64,000 nt of DNA, from contig NZ_CP038256.1 of NCBI RefSeq assembly GCF_004564075.1, positions 1,798,001 to 1,862,000 on the forward strand. Direction: 5' to 3'. The DNA comes from Microbacterium sediminis (GTDB taxonomy: Bacteria; Actinomycetota; Actinomycetes; Actinomycetales; Microbacteriaceae). Positions 34,993 to 43,252 of this stretch are shown one piece after another. The notes below the pieces were generated by a model, which made no database searches, was not told the DNA's origin, and was given only the letters and a program-made list of their open reading frames with translations. The stretch's first letter is position 1; each line of letters begins with the position of its first letter. A program made the position numbers and the translations under genes.

Positions 34993-36296
34993 TCGGCGAC
35001 GTGCTGCCCGACATCCCCCGCCTGTGCACCGGAATCGCCGAGTGGGGCGCATGCGTGGTGTACCTCGCGATCCTGCGGCGCCGCGTGCGGCTGCTGCCGC
35101 TGATCGGGCTGCTCGTGGCGGGGCTCGCGGCCCTCGTCGCGACGCAGCTGCTCGCGGGCGCCCTCCCGCTGCCGCTGTGGACGGCCGGCATGCTCGCCGC
35201 GGTCGCGGTGATGTTCCTCTTCCTGCGCTCGGCCGTCGCGGGCGGCTGGGCGACGACGGCGTACCTCACGGCCCGCGCCTTCGTGCTGGCCGAGCTCGTG
35301 GCCTCGCTGCACTGGCAGCTGCACACCTACTTCTTCCGCAGCGCGGAGCTCACCCCGCCCGCCGTCGCGCTGCTCGTGGTCACCTACGGCCTGTGCTTCG
35401 CGCTGGCCGGAGCCGCCGAGGCGCGGCACATGCCGCGCGAGGACGCGCTCGAGGTGGGCTGGCGCGAGGTGATCTCGGCCGGCGCGATCGCCGCCGCCAC
35501 CTTCGCCCTGTCGAACCTGAGCTTCCTCACCGCCAACACCCCGTTCAGCGGACGCCTGGGACCGGAGATCTTCTACATCCGCACCCTCGTCGACCTGTGC
35601 GGCTACATCGCCCTCTACGCGCAGCAGGAGTGGCGCACGGAGCTGCGCATGCGCGCGCGGAACGAGGCGATGCAGTCGCTGCTGCGCAGCCAGCACGCGC
35701 AGTACCGCGCCACCAAGCGCGCGATCGACGAGACCGCCCGCAAGCACCACGACATGAAGCACGCGATCCAGGCGATCCGGGCCGAGACCGACCCGGGCAC
35801 GCGCTCGCGCCTCGTCGACGAGCTGGAGCGCTCGATCGCCGACGACGGCGCCGTCTTCCACACCGGCAACGCGGTGCTCGACGCGGTGCTGCACGCCAAG
35901 GCGTCCGCGGCCCGCGAGCACGGCGTCGAGATCACCTGCGTCGCCGACGGCTCGCTCCTGGACGGCCTCGACGACCTCGACGTCGTCGCCGTGATGGGCA
36001 ACGCGCTCGACAACGCGATCGAGAACACCCGGCGGATCGATCCGGACAGCCGCGCCGTGCGCGTGGCGCTGTTCGCGCAGGACGACTTCGTCATGCTCCG
36101 CGTCGAGAACACCTTCGACGGCATCATCCATCGCGCCGACGGGCGCATCGTCTCGCGCAAGGCCGACCCGGCCGGCCACGGCTACGGCCTGCGCAGCATC
36201 CAGCAGACGATCGAGCGCTACAGCGGGACGGTCTCGATCGCCACCGACGACCGCTGGTTCTCCCTGCGGATCCTTCTCCCCCGCGTCCCCGCCTGA
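34989..36296 (+). CDS. GHKL sensor histidine kinase (AgrC-like)
   Basis: A 435-residue kinase. Residues about 10-215 hold six hydrophobic helices and no large extracellular domain, so any ligand would bind within or between helices. The H-box HHDMKHAIQAIRAE places the likely phospho-His at 254. The GHKL ATPase has the N-box MGNALDNAIEN and the G-box GHGYGLRSIQQTIE. It belongs to the AgrC/CitA-unrelated HPK10 class that partners LytTR regulators. No AgrB or AgrD-like gene lies nearby, so the signal is probably not an Agr peptide made in this locus. Confidence 0.93.
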   Translation: MIGDVLPDIPRLCTGIAEWGACVVYLAILRRRVRLLPLIGLLVAGLAALVATQLLAGALPLPLWTAGMLAAVAVMFLFLRSAVAGGWATTAYLTARAFVLAELVASLHWQLHTYFFRSAELTPPAVALLVVTYGLCFALAGAAEARHMPREDALEVGWREVISAGAIAAATFALSNLSFLTANTPFSGRLGPEIFYIRTLVDLCGYIALYAQQEWRTELRMRARNEAMQSLLRSQHAQYRATKRAIDETARKHHDMKHAIQAIRAETDPGTRSRLVDELERSIADDGAVFHTGNAVLDAVLHAKASAAREHGVEITCVADGSLLDGLDDLDVVAVMGNALDNAIENTRRIDPDSRAVRVALFAQDDFVMLRVENTFDGIIHRADGRIVSRKADPAGHGYGLRSIQQTIERYSGTVSIATDDRWFSLRILLPRVPA

Positions 36297-36318
36297 CGAC
36301 ACGAATGCGAGTGAACTG

Positions 36319-37362
36319 GTGAGAATCCCCGAGCTCGACGACGATCGATACGTGCATCCGCTCCTGACGATCGTCGTTCCCGCCTACGACGCCGCCGCCT
36401 ACCTCGATCGCGCGCTCTCGCCGCTGCGGGGCGTGGCGGGCATCGAGGTCGTCGTGGTCGACGACGGCTCGCGCGACGACACCGGGGCCATCGCCGATCG
36501 CTACGCCGCCGAGGAGCCCGAGATCTTCCGGGTGATCCACCAGCGCAACGCCGGCCACGGCGGCGCGATCAACGCCGGCATCGCGGCGGCGCGCGGCACC
36601 TACCTCAAGGTGCTCGACGCCGACGACTGGATCGATCGCCTCGCGCTCACCCGGGTGCTCACGACGCTCACGCGGCTGGAGCGCACGGGCGGCGTCGACG
36701 CGCTCGTGACCAACTACGTTCATGAACGCGTGGGCCGCTCCCGGCGCACGACGCGCTACTCCAACGTCATGCCGGCCGGGCACGTGTTCGGCTGGGAGGA
36801 GGTGGGCGAGTTCGGGCGCCGCCAGTACCTCATGATGCACGCGCTTACCTACCGCACGGCGCTGCTGCGGGAGGCGGAGCTGACGCTGCCGGAGCACACC
36901 TTCTACGTCGACAACCTCTACGTCGTCCGCCCGCTCGCCCACACGCGCCGCCTGTACTACCTCGATGTCGACCTGTACCGCTACTTCATCGGCCGCGCCG
37001 ACCAGTCCGTCAACGATGCCGTGATGGTGCGCCGCGTCGACCAGCAGCTGCGCGTCACGCGGCTCGTGCTCGCCGCCCTGCCCCACCCCGACGACGTGCC
37101 GCAGGGGCTGTACGGCTACCTGCTGCACCACGTCGAGGTGCTGTGCGGCATCACCTCCGCGCTGCTCGTGCGGGCGGGCGGCTCGGAGCATCTCGAGCAG
37201 CGCCGCGAGCTGTGGCGCGAGATCAAGCACGAGAGCCCGTGGATCTACTCGCACCTGCGCCACGGCATGATCGGCACCAGCGCCAACCTGCCAGGCCCGG
37301 TCGGGCGCCGCGCCACGCTGCTGACCTACCGCGTCGCGCGCCGGGTGGTCGGCTTCAGCTGA
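36319..37362 (+). CDS. Family 2 glycosyltransferase
   Basis: A 347-residue GT-A enzyme without membrane helices. The nucleotide-sugar site is TIVVPAYDAAAYLDRAL with VVVVDDGSRDDTG, and the metal-binding DxD is in YLKVLDADDWIDR. The acceptor half carries YVDNLYVVRPLAHTRRLYYL and YRYFIGRADQSVN, typical of small surface-polysaccharide transferases. GTG start 22 bases after the kinase. It closes the GH3-GtrA-LytTR block and is the only biosynthetic enzyme in it. Donor and acceptor unknown. Confidence 0.93.
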   Translation: MRIPELDDDRYVHPLLTIVVPAYDAAAYLDRALSPLRGVAGIEVVVVDDGSRDDTGAIADRYAAEEPEIFRVIHQRNAGHGGAINAGIAAARGTYLKVLDADDWIDRLALTRVLTTLTRLERTGGVDALVTNYVHERVGRSRRTTRYSNVMPAGHVFGWEEVGEFGRRQYLMMHALTYRTALLREAELTLPEHTFYVDNLYVVRPLAHTRRLYYLDVDLYRYFIGRADQSVNDAVMVRRVDQQLRVTRLVLAALPHPDDVPQGLYGYLLHHVEVLCGITSALLVRAGGSEHLEQRRELWREIKHESPWIYSHLRHGMIGTSANLPGPVGRRATLLTYRVARRVVGFS

Positions 37363-37413
37363 GAGATCGCGCATCGTCGCCCGCTCGGTGAGCAACCACC
37401 CCGGGCGTTCCCC

Positions 37414-37419
37414 TAGACT
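37414..37419 (+). promoter_or_regulatory. -10 element for the riboswitch-terC transcript
   Basis: TAGACT, a good actinobacterial -10 box, 7 bases before the presumed start of the riboswitch RNA. No clear -35 is seen. Confidence 0.5.
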
Positions 37420-37425
37420 GGAGGT

Positions 37426-37541
37426 CCAAGGGGAGTACTCCGACACGGTCGGCTCGTCATTACGGATGCATCGCATCCCGGGCCACCGGTTCCCATCCGG
37501 GAATGGACGAGACCTTGACATCGATTCGATCCTTGTCAGGT
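37426..37541 (+). ncRNA. yybP-ykoY (manganese) riboswitch
   Basis: The 5' signature CAAGGGGAGTA (37428 on) and the closing GACGAGACCTTG (about 37506-37517) match the yybP-ykoY aptamer, whose P1 forms between CAAGG and CCTTG. After it, ACCTTGACA (37511-37519) and TGTCAGGT (37534-37541) can pair as the expression platform just before the start codon at 37553. The family senses Mn2+ and often precedes terC genes, as here. Found by motif and context, not by a covariance search. Confidence 0.85.
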
Positions 37542-37552
37542 CTGGAGCCTTC

Positions 37553-38569
37553 GTGAACATCACCCCGCTCGTCTGGGGCATCACCCTCGCCGTCACCGTC
37601 GCATTCTTCGTCTACGAGTTCTACGCGCACGTGCGCAAGCCGCACGAGCCCACGATCGCCGAGTCGGCCCGCTGGTCGGCCTTCTACATCGGTCTCGCGC
37701 TGCTCTTCGGCGTGGGGATCGGCGTCGTGTCCGGGTGGACGTACGGCGGCGAGTACTTCGCCGGGTACCTCACCGAGAAGGCACTGTCGATCGACAACCT
37801 CTTCGTTTTCCTCATCGTGATGACCGGTTTCGCGGTGCCGCGCGCGTACCAGCAGAAGGTGCTGATGATCGGCATCGTGATCGCGCTGATCCTGCGCGGC
37901 GTGTTCATCGCCGTCGGCGCCGCGCTGATCGCGAACCTGTCGTGGATCTTCTACGTGTTCGGCGCCTTCCTGCTCGTGCTCGCCTACCGGCAGGCCCGCG
38001 GCGGTCACGACAGCAACCCGGCAAACGGCGCGTTCATGCGCCTGGTTCGCCGCACCCTGCCGGTGACCGACGAGTATCACGGCGACCGCCTCACCGTGCG
38101 CAAGGACGGCCGGCGCTGGGTCACGCCGATGCTGCTCACCATCGTGGCGATCGGCTTCATCGATCTCGTCTTCGCCGTCGACTCGATCCCGGCGATCTAC
38201 GGCCTCACGAGCGAGGCGTACATCGTCTTCACCGCGAACGCGTTCGCGCTCATGGGCCTGCGGCAGCTGTTCTTCCTCATCGGCGGCCTGCTGGAGCGCC
38301 TGGTCTACCTGGCGCAGGGCCTGGCCGTCATCCTCGCGTTCATCGGCGTCAAGCTGCTGCTGCACGCGCTCCACGTCAACGAGCTGCCGTTCATCAACGG
38401 CGGGCGCGGCGTCGAGTGGGCGCCGGAGATCCCCATCTGGTTCTCGCTGGTGTTCATCGGCACGACGATCGCCGTGGCCGCCGTCGCGAGCCTCCTGAAG
38501 ACCCGCAGAGACGGCCGCGCGGCCTCCCTGCCCACCCCCGATCCCATCACCGAGAAGGAAGCGTCGTGA
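37553..38569 (+). CDS. TerC-family membrane protein
   Basis: A 338-residue polytopic protein (about nine helices) starting with GTG (VNITPLVWGITLAVTVAFF). TerC hallmarks are LTEKALSIDNLFVFLIV and FIDLVFAVDSIPAIYGLT, each with a conserved acidic residue inside the membrane. The Alx/MntE-like branch exports Mn2+ or supplies it to exported proteins. The preceding yybP-ykoY riboswitch fits Mn2+ control. A longer upstream reading frame would translate the riboswitch and is rejected. Confidence 0.94.
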   Translation: MNITPLVWGITLAVTVAFFVYEFYAHVRKPHEPTIAESARWSAFYIGLALLFGVGIGVVSGWTYGGEYFAGYLTEKALSIDNLFVFLIVMTGFAVPRAYQQKVLMIGIVIALILRGVFIAVGAALIANLSWIFYVFGAFLLVLAYRQARGGHDSNPANGAFMRLVRRTLPVTDEYHGDRLTVRKDGRRWVTPMLLTIVAIGFIDLVFAVDSIPAIYGLTSEAYIVFTANAFALMGLRQLFFLIGGLLERLVYLAQGLAVILAFIGVKLLLHALHVNELPFINGGRGVEWAPEIPIWFSLVFIGTTIAVAAVASLLKTRRDGRAASLPTPDPITEKEAS

Positions 38570-38616
38570 CCAGATCGCACCCGAACCGAGTCGTCCTCCG
38601 ACCCCGATAGTCCCAA

Positions 38617-38644
38617 GGCGCCGGCCGCACGACGCGCCGGCGCC
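38617..38644 (+). terminator. Hairpin between terC and the CorC-like gene
   Basis: GGCGCCGGC (38617-38625) and GCCGGCGCC (38636-38644) are perfect 9-base arms with a 10-base loop. No T-run follows and the next GTG is only 21 bases on, so it may be a leaky terminator or a leader structure. Confidence 0.5.
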
Positions 38645-38664
38645 GACCGACGAGGGGGCCTCCT

Positions 38665-39960
38665 GTGAGCGACCTCGTCTGGAACATCGCCCTCGTCTTC
38701 GTCTTCGTCCTCGTGGGCGGCGTCTTCGCCGCGACCGAGATGGCCCTGGTCACGCTGCGCGAGAGCCAGCTCAACGCGATCGCGGCACGCGGCCGCCGGG
38801 GCGAGAAGGTCGCGGACCTCGCCCGCAACCCGAACACCTTCCTCTCGGCGGTGCAGATCGGCGTCACCGTCGCCGGCTTCGCCTCGTCGGCCTACGGCGC
38901 CACCTCGATCGCCCCGGACGTCGCGCCGCTGCTGACGACCCTCGGTGTCCCGGAGGCCCTGGCGTTCACGCTGGCGACGGTGATCCTCACCCTCGTGATC
39001 GCGTTCCTCTCGCTGGTCCTCGGAGAGCTGGTTCCCAAGCGCCTCGCAATCCAGCGCAACGCGCAGTTCTCGTACGCCGTGGCCCCGGTTCTCGACGGCT
39101 TCGCCACGCTCATGCGCCCGGTGATCTGGCTGCTCTCCGTCTGCACGAACGCCCTCGTGCGCCTGCTCGGCGGTGACCCGCACAAGACCGCCGACGAGCT
39201 CAGCGAGGAGGAGATCCGCGACATCGTCGCCACCCATCAGGGTCTGCCCGACGACGAGCGGCGCATCCTCGACGACGTGCTGTCGCTGCGCGGGCGCCAG
39301 GTGAGCGAGGTCATGCGCCCGCGTCCCGAGGTCGTCGCGCTGGACAGCGCGGCGACCGTGGGCGCGGCGACCGCGCAGGTCCGCGACCTGCCGTTCTCGC
39401 GCTACCCCGTCTCCGACACCTCGATCGACGACATCGTCGGCTTCGTCCACGTGCGCGATCTCTTCGAATCGGCGGCGGATGACCCGGACCGCCCGCTGGA
39501 CCGCGTGATGCGCCCGATCCCCTACGTGCCCTCGACCGCGCGCGTGCTGCCGACGCTCACGAGGCTGCGTGCGGACGGCCACCAGATCGCCGTCGTCGTC
39601 GACGAATACGGCGGCACGGACGGCATCGTCACGCTCGAGGACCTCGTCGAGGAGGTCGTCGGCGAGATCTTCGACGAGTACGACACCGAGACGACGCCGT
39701 CCTCCGCGGGCGGAGTGCTCGAAGGGCGGCTGAACCTGCAGGACTTCGAAGAGATCAGCGGCCTGGAGCTGCCGCGCGGTGCCTCGGACACGATCGCGGG
39801 CTTCGTGACGGAGCGCCTCGGCAGGCTCGCCGCGGTCGGCGACGCGATCGAGGTGCCCGGCGCGGTCATCCAGGTCACCGCGATGGATCGCCGTCGCATC
39901 GCCTCGGTGCGGGTGGTGCCGGTAGTCGACACCGTCGGCGCCGACGCCGCCGGTTCCTAG
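38665..39960 (+). CDS. CNNM/CorC-type membrane protein (hemolysin family)
   Basis: A 431-residue protein. The DUF21/CNNM membrane domain (residues about 1-190) has three helices and [19 protein letters not shown]; two CBS motifs follow ([13 protein letters not shown]..., [18 protein letters not shown]) with the phrase [22 protein letters not shown]; a CorC_HlyC domain ends the chain ([19 protein letters not shown]). These proteins act in Mg2+/Co2+ efflux or membrane homeostasis; the hemolysin name is historical. It sits 95 bases after terC. Its TAG stop shares bases with the stop of convergent ecfT. Confidence 0.92.
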   Translation: MSDLVWNIALVFVFVLVGGVFAATEMALVTLRESQLNAIAARGRRGEKVADLARNPNTFLSAVQIGVTVAGFASSAYGATSIAPDVAPLLTTLGVPEALAFTLATVILTLVIAFLSLVLGELVPKRLAIQRNAQFSYAVAPVLDGFATLMRPVIWLLSVCTNALVRLLGGDPHKTADELSEEEIRDIVATHQGLPDDERRILDDVLSLRGRQVSEVMRPRPEVVALDSAATVGAATAQVRDLPFSRYPVSDTSIDDIVGFVHVRDLFESAADDPDRPLDRVMRPIPYVPSTARVLPTLTRLRADGHQIAVVVDEYGGTDGIVTLEDLVEEVVGEIFDEYDTETTPSSAGGVLEGRLNLQDFEEISGLELPRGASDTIAGFVTERLGRLAAVGDAIEVPGAVIQVTAMDRRRIASVRVVPVVDTVGADAAGS

Positions 39961-40550
39961 GCCAGACCCCGCGCGGTGAGGGCGTCGGCGACGTCGTCGG
40001 CGTGGCGGAGGGTGAGCACGAGCAGCGTGACGATCGCGTGCGCGCCGAGCCGCACGCCCCGGGCGCGCTGCGCCTCGCGGATGCGCCGCGAGAGGTCCGC
40101 GATCACCGGCACGGCCGCGATCGTGAGCGAGACCGTGAACGCCACGCGCCAGGGGTCGACGCCGAACCGCCGCAGCGGCTCCAGCGCGCGCTCGAGGGTC
40201 TCGAGCAGCTCCCCCATCGGCGTCGTGAGCGTCACGAGGGCCGCGAGCAGCACGACGGCGACGACGCGCGTCGTGCCCAGGAGCGCGGCCTCCGGCCCGA
40301 GGAAGATCAGCTGCGAGGCCGCGAGGACGAGGACGATCCACTTGGCCCGCCACAGCTGCCGCCCGAACTCGACCACGCCGAGCCCGCCGAGCAGGAAGAG
40401 CGCGAGCACCGCCAGCAGCGAGCCGGCGGCCGTCCACGGGGTGTGCGGCGCGAGCGAGACGGCGAGCGCGAGCACCGCGAGCGCCACGAGCTTCGCCGCG
40501 GCGGGCGCGCGGTGCAGCGGGCTGCGGCCGGCACGGTAGAGCGCGATCAC
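39957..40550 (-). CDS. ECF transporter transmembrane protein EcfT
   Basis: A 197-residue membrane protein with four to five helices and the EcfT coupling motif LSRRIREAQRARGVRLG near residue 160, which links the ATPase to the substrate subunit. GTG start in a GTGA overlap with the ATPase gene. With BioY and the ATPase it forms a complete three-subunit ECF importer (BioMNY type, this subunit being BioN-like). The stop overlaps the stop of the convergent CorC-like gene (CTAG, 39957-39960). Confidence 0.9.
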   Translation of the reverse strand: MIALYRAGRSPLHRAPAAAKLVALAVLALAVSLAPHTPWTAAGSLLAVLALFLLGGLGVVEFGRQLWRAKWIVLVLAASQLIFLGPEAALLGTTRVVAVVLLAALVTLTTPMGELLETLERALEPLRRFGVDPWRVAFTVSLTIAAVPVIADLSRRIREAQRARGVRLGAHAIVTLLVLTLRHADDVADALTARGLA

Positions 40551-41251
40551 GCGTGCTCCGCCCGGTAGCGGGCGATCACGGCGCCGGGCTCGCCCGCCTC
40601 GGCCAGGCGGCCGTCGGCGAACCGCAGCGCCACGTCGCAGCGGGCCGCGAGGTCGAGGTCGTGCGTGACGATGAGCACCTGATCGGCGACGTCGCCCCGC
40701 TCGTCGCCCTCGAGGAGCAGATCGGCCATGCGGCGTGCGTTGCCGAGGTCCAGCAGCGTGGTCGGCTCATCGGCCACGAGCACGCGCGGCCGCCGCACGA
40801 GCACGGCGGCCAGTGCCAGCAGCTGCCTCTGCCCGCCCGACAGGCTGTACGAGGGCTGATCCGCGCGGTCGGCCAGCCCGAAGCGGGCCAGGGCGTCGGC
40901 CACGCGCGCGGGGACCTCGGCCTTCGCCACCCCCGCGGCGCGCAGGGACAGCGCGAGGTCCTCCGCGGGGGTCGGCATGAGCAGCTGCGCGTCGGGGCTC
41001 GTGAAGAGGAAGCCCACCGCCTCCCGCGCCCGGCGCGGGTCGCGTCCCACGTCGATCCCGGCCACCGAGATCGTCCCGGACGTGGGTCGCACGAGGCCGT
41101 TGAGGGTGCGGGCGAAGGTGGACTTGCCCGACCCGTTCGCGCCGATCACCGCGATCCGCCGCTGCGGCAGCGTGACCGTGACGTCGCGGAGGATGCGCGC
41201 GCCGTCGATCTCGACGCCGAGGCCGCGTACCTCGATGGGCTCGGCCGTCAC
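40547..41251 (-). CDS. ECF transporter ATP-binding protein
   Basis: A 234-residue ATPase. Walker A GANGSGKST, Q-loop FLFTSPDAQLLMPT (typical of EcfA), signature LSGGQRQLLALAAV, Walker B VLVADEPTTLLDL, switch His in VTHDLDLAA. It is BioM-like and powers vitamin uptake with EcfT and BioY. Start is GTG at 41251, overlapping the bioY stop by 4 bases, and its own stop overlaps ecfT. A single ATPase gene suggests a homodimer. Confidence 0.92.
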   Translation of the reverse strand: MTAEPIEVRGLGVEIDGARILRDVTVTLPQRRIAVIGANGSGKSTFARTLNGLVRPTSGTISVAGIDVGRDPRRAREAVGFLFTSPDAQLLMPTPAEDLALSLRAAGVAKAEVPARVADALARFGLADRADQPSYSLSGGQRQLLALAAVLVRRPRVLVADEPTTLLDLGNARRMADLLLEGDERGDVADQVLIVTHDLDLAARCDVALRFADGRLAEAGEPGAVIARYRAEHA

Positions 41252-41832
41252 GCCGCCGTCCGCGCGCGCGCGGCGCGCACCGCCGGGGGGAACGCCGGCG
41301 GGTAGGCGCGGAACAGCAGGAGCGTGAGCACCGTCGCCACGAGCGCCTTGATGGCGTCGCCGGGCAGGAAGGCGACGGTGAAGAGCGCCGCCTGCTCGAG
41401 CGAGAACCCGCCGATCGCGGCGTACAGCGGGATGCCGACGGCGTACACGACGGGCATGCCGCCCACCACGGCGGCGAGCAGGACGCGCCACCAGGTCAGC
41501 CGGCCCGAGTGCGCGATGAGGCCGGTGACGATCGCGCCCGGCAGCCAGCCGATCAGGTAGCCGACCGTGGGTCCGGCGAAGACGCCCAGCCCGCCGCGGC
41601 CGCCCGCGAGCACGGGCAGGCCGATCGCGACGAGCACGAGCACGATGAGCACGGCGGCTCCGCCGCGCTTCCACCCCAACACGGTGCCGGCGAGCATCAC
41701 GCCGAGGGTCTGGGCGGTGATCGGCACGAGGCCCGGCACGGGCACGGGGCCCATGAGGCCGAGCACGACGATGAGGGCGGCGAAGACGGCGACGCGCGCC
41801 AGGTCGCGCGCCTCCCAGGGGTCTCGGGTCAT
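41248..41832 (-). CDS. bioY: Biotin transporter substrate-binding subunit BioY
   Basis: A 194-residue membrane protein with about six helices. The BioY pattern is clear: ITAQTLGVMLAGTVLGWKRGG, then GLPVLAGGRGGLGVFAGPTVGYLIG and GDAIKALVATVL. It binds biotin with high affinity as the S-component of the ECF importer. ATG at 41832 is used since upstream codons give no hydrophobic or conserved extension. It begins 10 bases after the MFS stop, so it may be transcribed together with malY and the MFS gene. Confidence 0.94.
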   Translation of the reverse strand: MTRDPWEARDLARVAVFAALIVVLGLMGPVPVPGLVPITAQTLGVMLAGTVLGWKRGGAAVLIVLVLVAIGLPVLAGGRGGLGVFAGPTVGYLIGWLPGAIVTGLIAHSGRLTWWRVLLAAVVGGMPVVYAVGIPLYAAIGGFSLEQAALFTVAFLPGDAIKALVATVLTLLLFRAYPPAFPPAVRAARARTAA

Positions 41833-41842
41833 GCGCTCGAAC

Positions 41843-43252
41843 CTATCGCGCGCCCGCGCCGCCCATCCGGAGCCCGGGCACAAGAGTGAGCAGCACGATC
41901 AGGATACCGAGCACAAAGACCGCGGGGAATCCGGCGGCGGGGCCGATCGCGAGGAACAGCAGCCCCATGATCGCGATCACGGCCGACGAGCCGACCGCGT
42001 CGGAGATCTGCAGCGCCGAGGAGTTGAAGCCCTGATCGCGCGGGCTCGAGTACGCCAGCATGAGCACCGACAGCCGCGCGTACACGAAGCCCATGCCGAG
42101 GCCGCCGATGCCCCACGCGATGGCGGGGACGATGCCCGGCCAGCCGAACACGGCCGAGGCGAGCACGAGCCCGATCGACGAAGACAGCAGCCCCACACCG
42201 GCCAGGACGAGCCGCCGGTCCCCCACCCGGTCCGCGTGCCGGGCCGACAGCTCGGCGCCGAGCGCCCACGTGATGCCGGCGATCGTGAGCCCGAGGCCCG
42301 CGAACGTCGACGACCAGCCGTAGCGGTCGATGAAGAGCTTGGGGATGTAGACCTCGGCACCGAAGAACCCGCCCGCCAGCACGCCGCGCATGAGGATCAC
42401 CGACGGCAGTCCCGGGGCGGCCCGCAGCGTGCCGCGCGGCAGCAGCGGGACGACGGCGATGCCGACGACCGCGAGCGCCGCGGCCGCCACGACCCACGAC
42501 CAGGGGTCGGCCAGCTCGCCCGACAGCGCGAGTCCCAGCGCGGCGGCGGCCACCACGACCGCGAGCAGCAGCCGACGCACGAGGGCGCGCCCGGCGCCCT
42601 CGGCCGGGTGCTCGGCGTGGGCGTTGATCCCGCGCAGGCGCGGCGCGATCATGAGCAGCGCCGCCACCGCCAGCACGGCCACCCCGCCGAAGACCCAGCG
42701 CCAGTGCAGGAACTCCGCCACGGCCCCGGCCACGAACGGTCCCACGAGCGAGGGCACGATCCAGGCGGCCGAGAACAGGGCGAACACCCGGCCGTGCAGC
42801 GCGGCGGGGAAGATCCGCGCGACCACCACGTAGAGCGCCACGATCTGCCCGCCCGATCCGAGGCCGAGCACGAGCCGGCCGAGGACGAGCACCTCCATCG
42901 TCGGCGCGACCGTGTCGATGAGCAGCCCCGCGACGAACATGCCCACGGCGGCATACAGCGGCACGACGGGGCCGGTGCGGTCCGACCACGCCCCGACCGC
43001 GACCATGCCGATGACGCTCGTGGCGAGGGTGCCGGAGAACGCCACGGCGTACAGGGCCTCGCCGTGCAGCGCGTCGCTCACGGCGGGCATCACGGTGGTC
43101 ACAGCCAGCGACTGCACGGCCGCGAGGAAGATGAGGGCGAACGCGCCCAGCGTCACCCAGACGTAGCGCGGGCTCCAGATCGTCTCGCGCGGCGCGCGAT
43201 CGGCGCCCTCGACGATCGGGATGGGGCCGGTGAACTCGTGCGGGCTGCTCAC
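41843..43252 (-). CDS. MFS transporter
   Basis: A 469-residue polytopic protein with 12-14 helices. The MFS motif A region is GAWSDRTGPVVPLY and the drug:H+ antiporter-like ALYVVVARIFPAALHGRVF follows. GTG start in a GTGA overlap with the aminotransferase gene, so the two are coupled. Substrate unknown; pairing with a cystathionine lyase-like enzyme makes an amino acid or thiol plausible. A reading frame continuing upstream is only a shadow of malY. Confidence 0.9.
   Translation of the reverse strand: MSSPHEFTGPIPIVEGADRAPRETIWSPRYVWVTLGAFALIFLAAVQSLAVTTVMPAVSDALHGEALYAVAFSGTLATSVIGMVAVGAWSDRTGPVVPLYAAVGMFVAGLLIDTVAPTMEVLVLGRLVLGLGSGGQIVALYVVVARIFPAALHGRVFALFSAAWIVPSLVGPFVAGAVAEFLHWRWVFGGVAVLAVAALLMIAPRLRGINAHAEHPAEGAGRALVRRLLLAVVVAAAALGLALSGELADPWSWVVAAAALAVVGIAVVPLLPRGTLRAAPGLPSVILMRGVLAGGFFGAEVYIPKLFIDRYGWSSTFAGLGLTIAGITWALGAELSARHADRVGDRRLVLAGVGLLSSSIGLVLASAVFGWPGIVPAIAWGIGGLGMGFVYARLSVLMLAYSSPRDQGFNSSALQISDAVGSSAVIAIMGLLFLAIGPAAGFPAVFVLGILIVLLTLVPGLRMGGAGAR

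Noticed and set aside
34264-36296. Agr-type peptide quorum system
   Set aside because: The regulator and kinase are of the right class but no AgrB protease or short AgrD-like precursor was found in 28-38 kb.
37388-37552. Extended N-terminus of TerC
   Set aside because: It would translate the yybP-ykoY riboswitch; TerC homology begins at the GTG at 37553.
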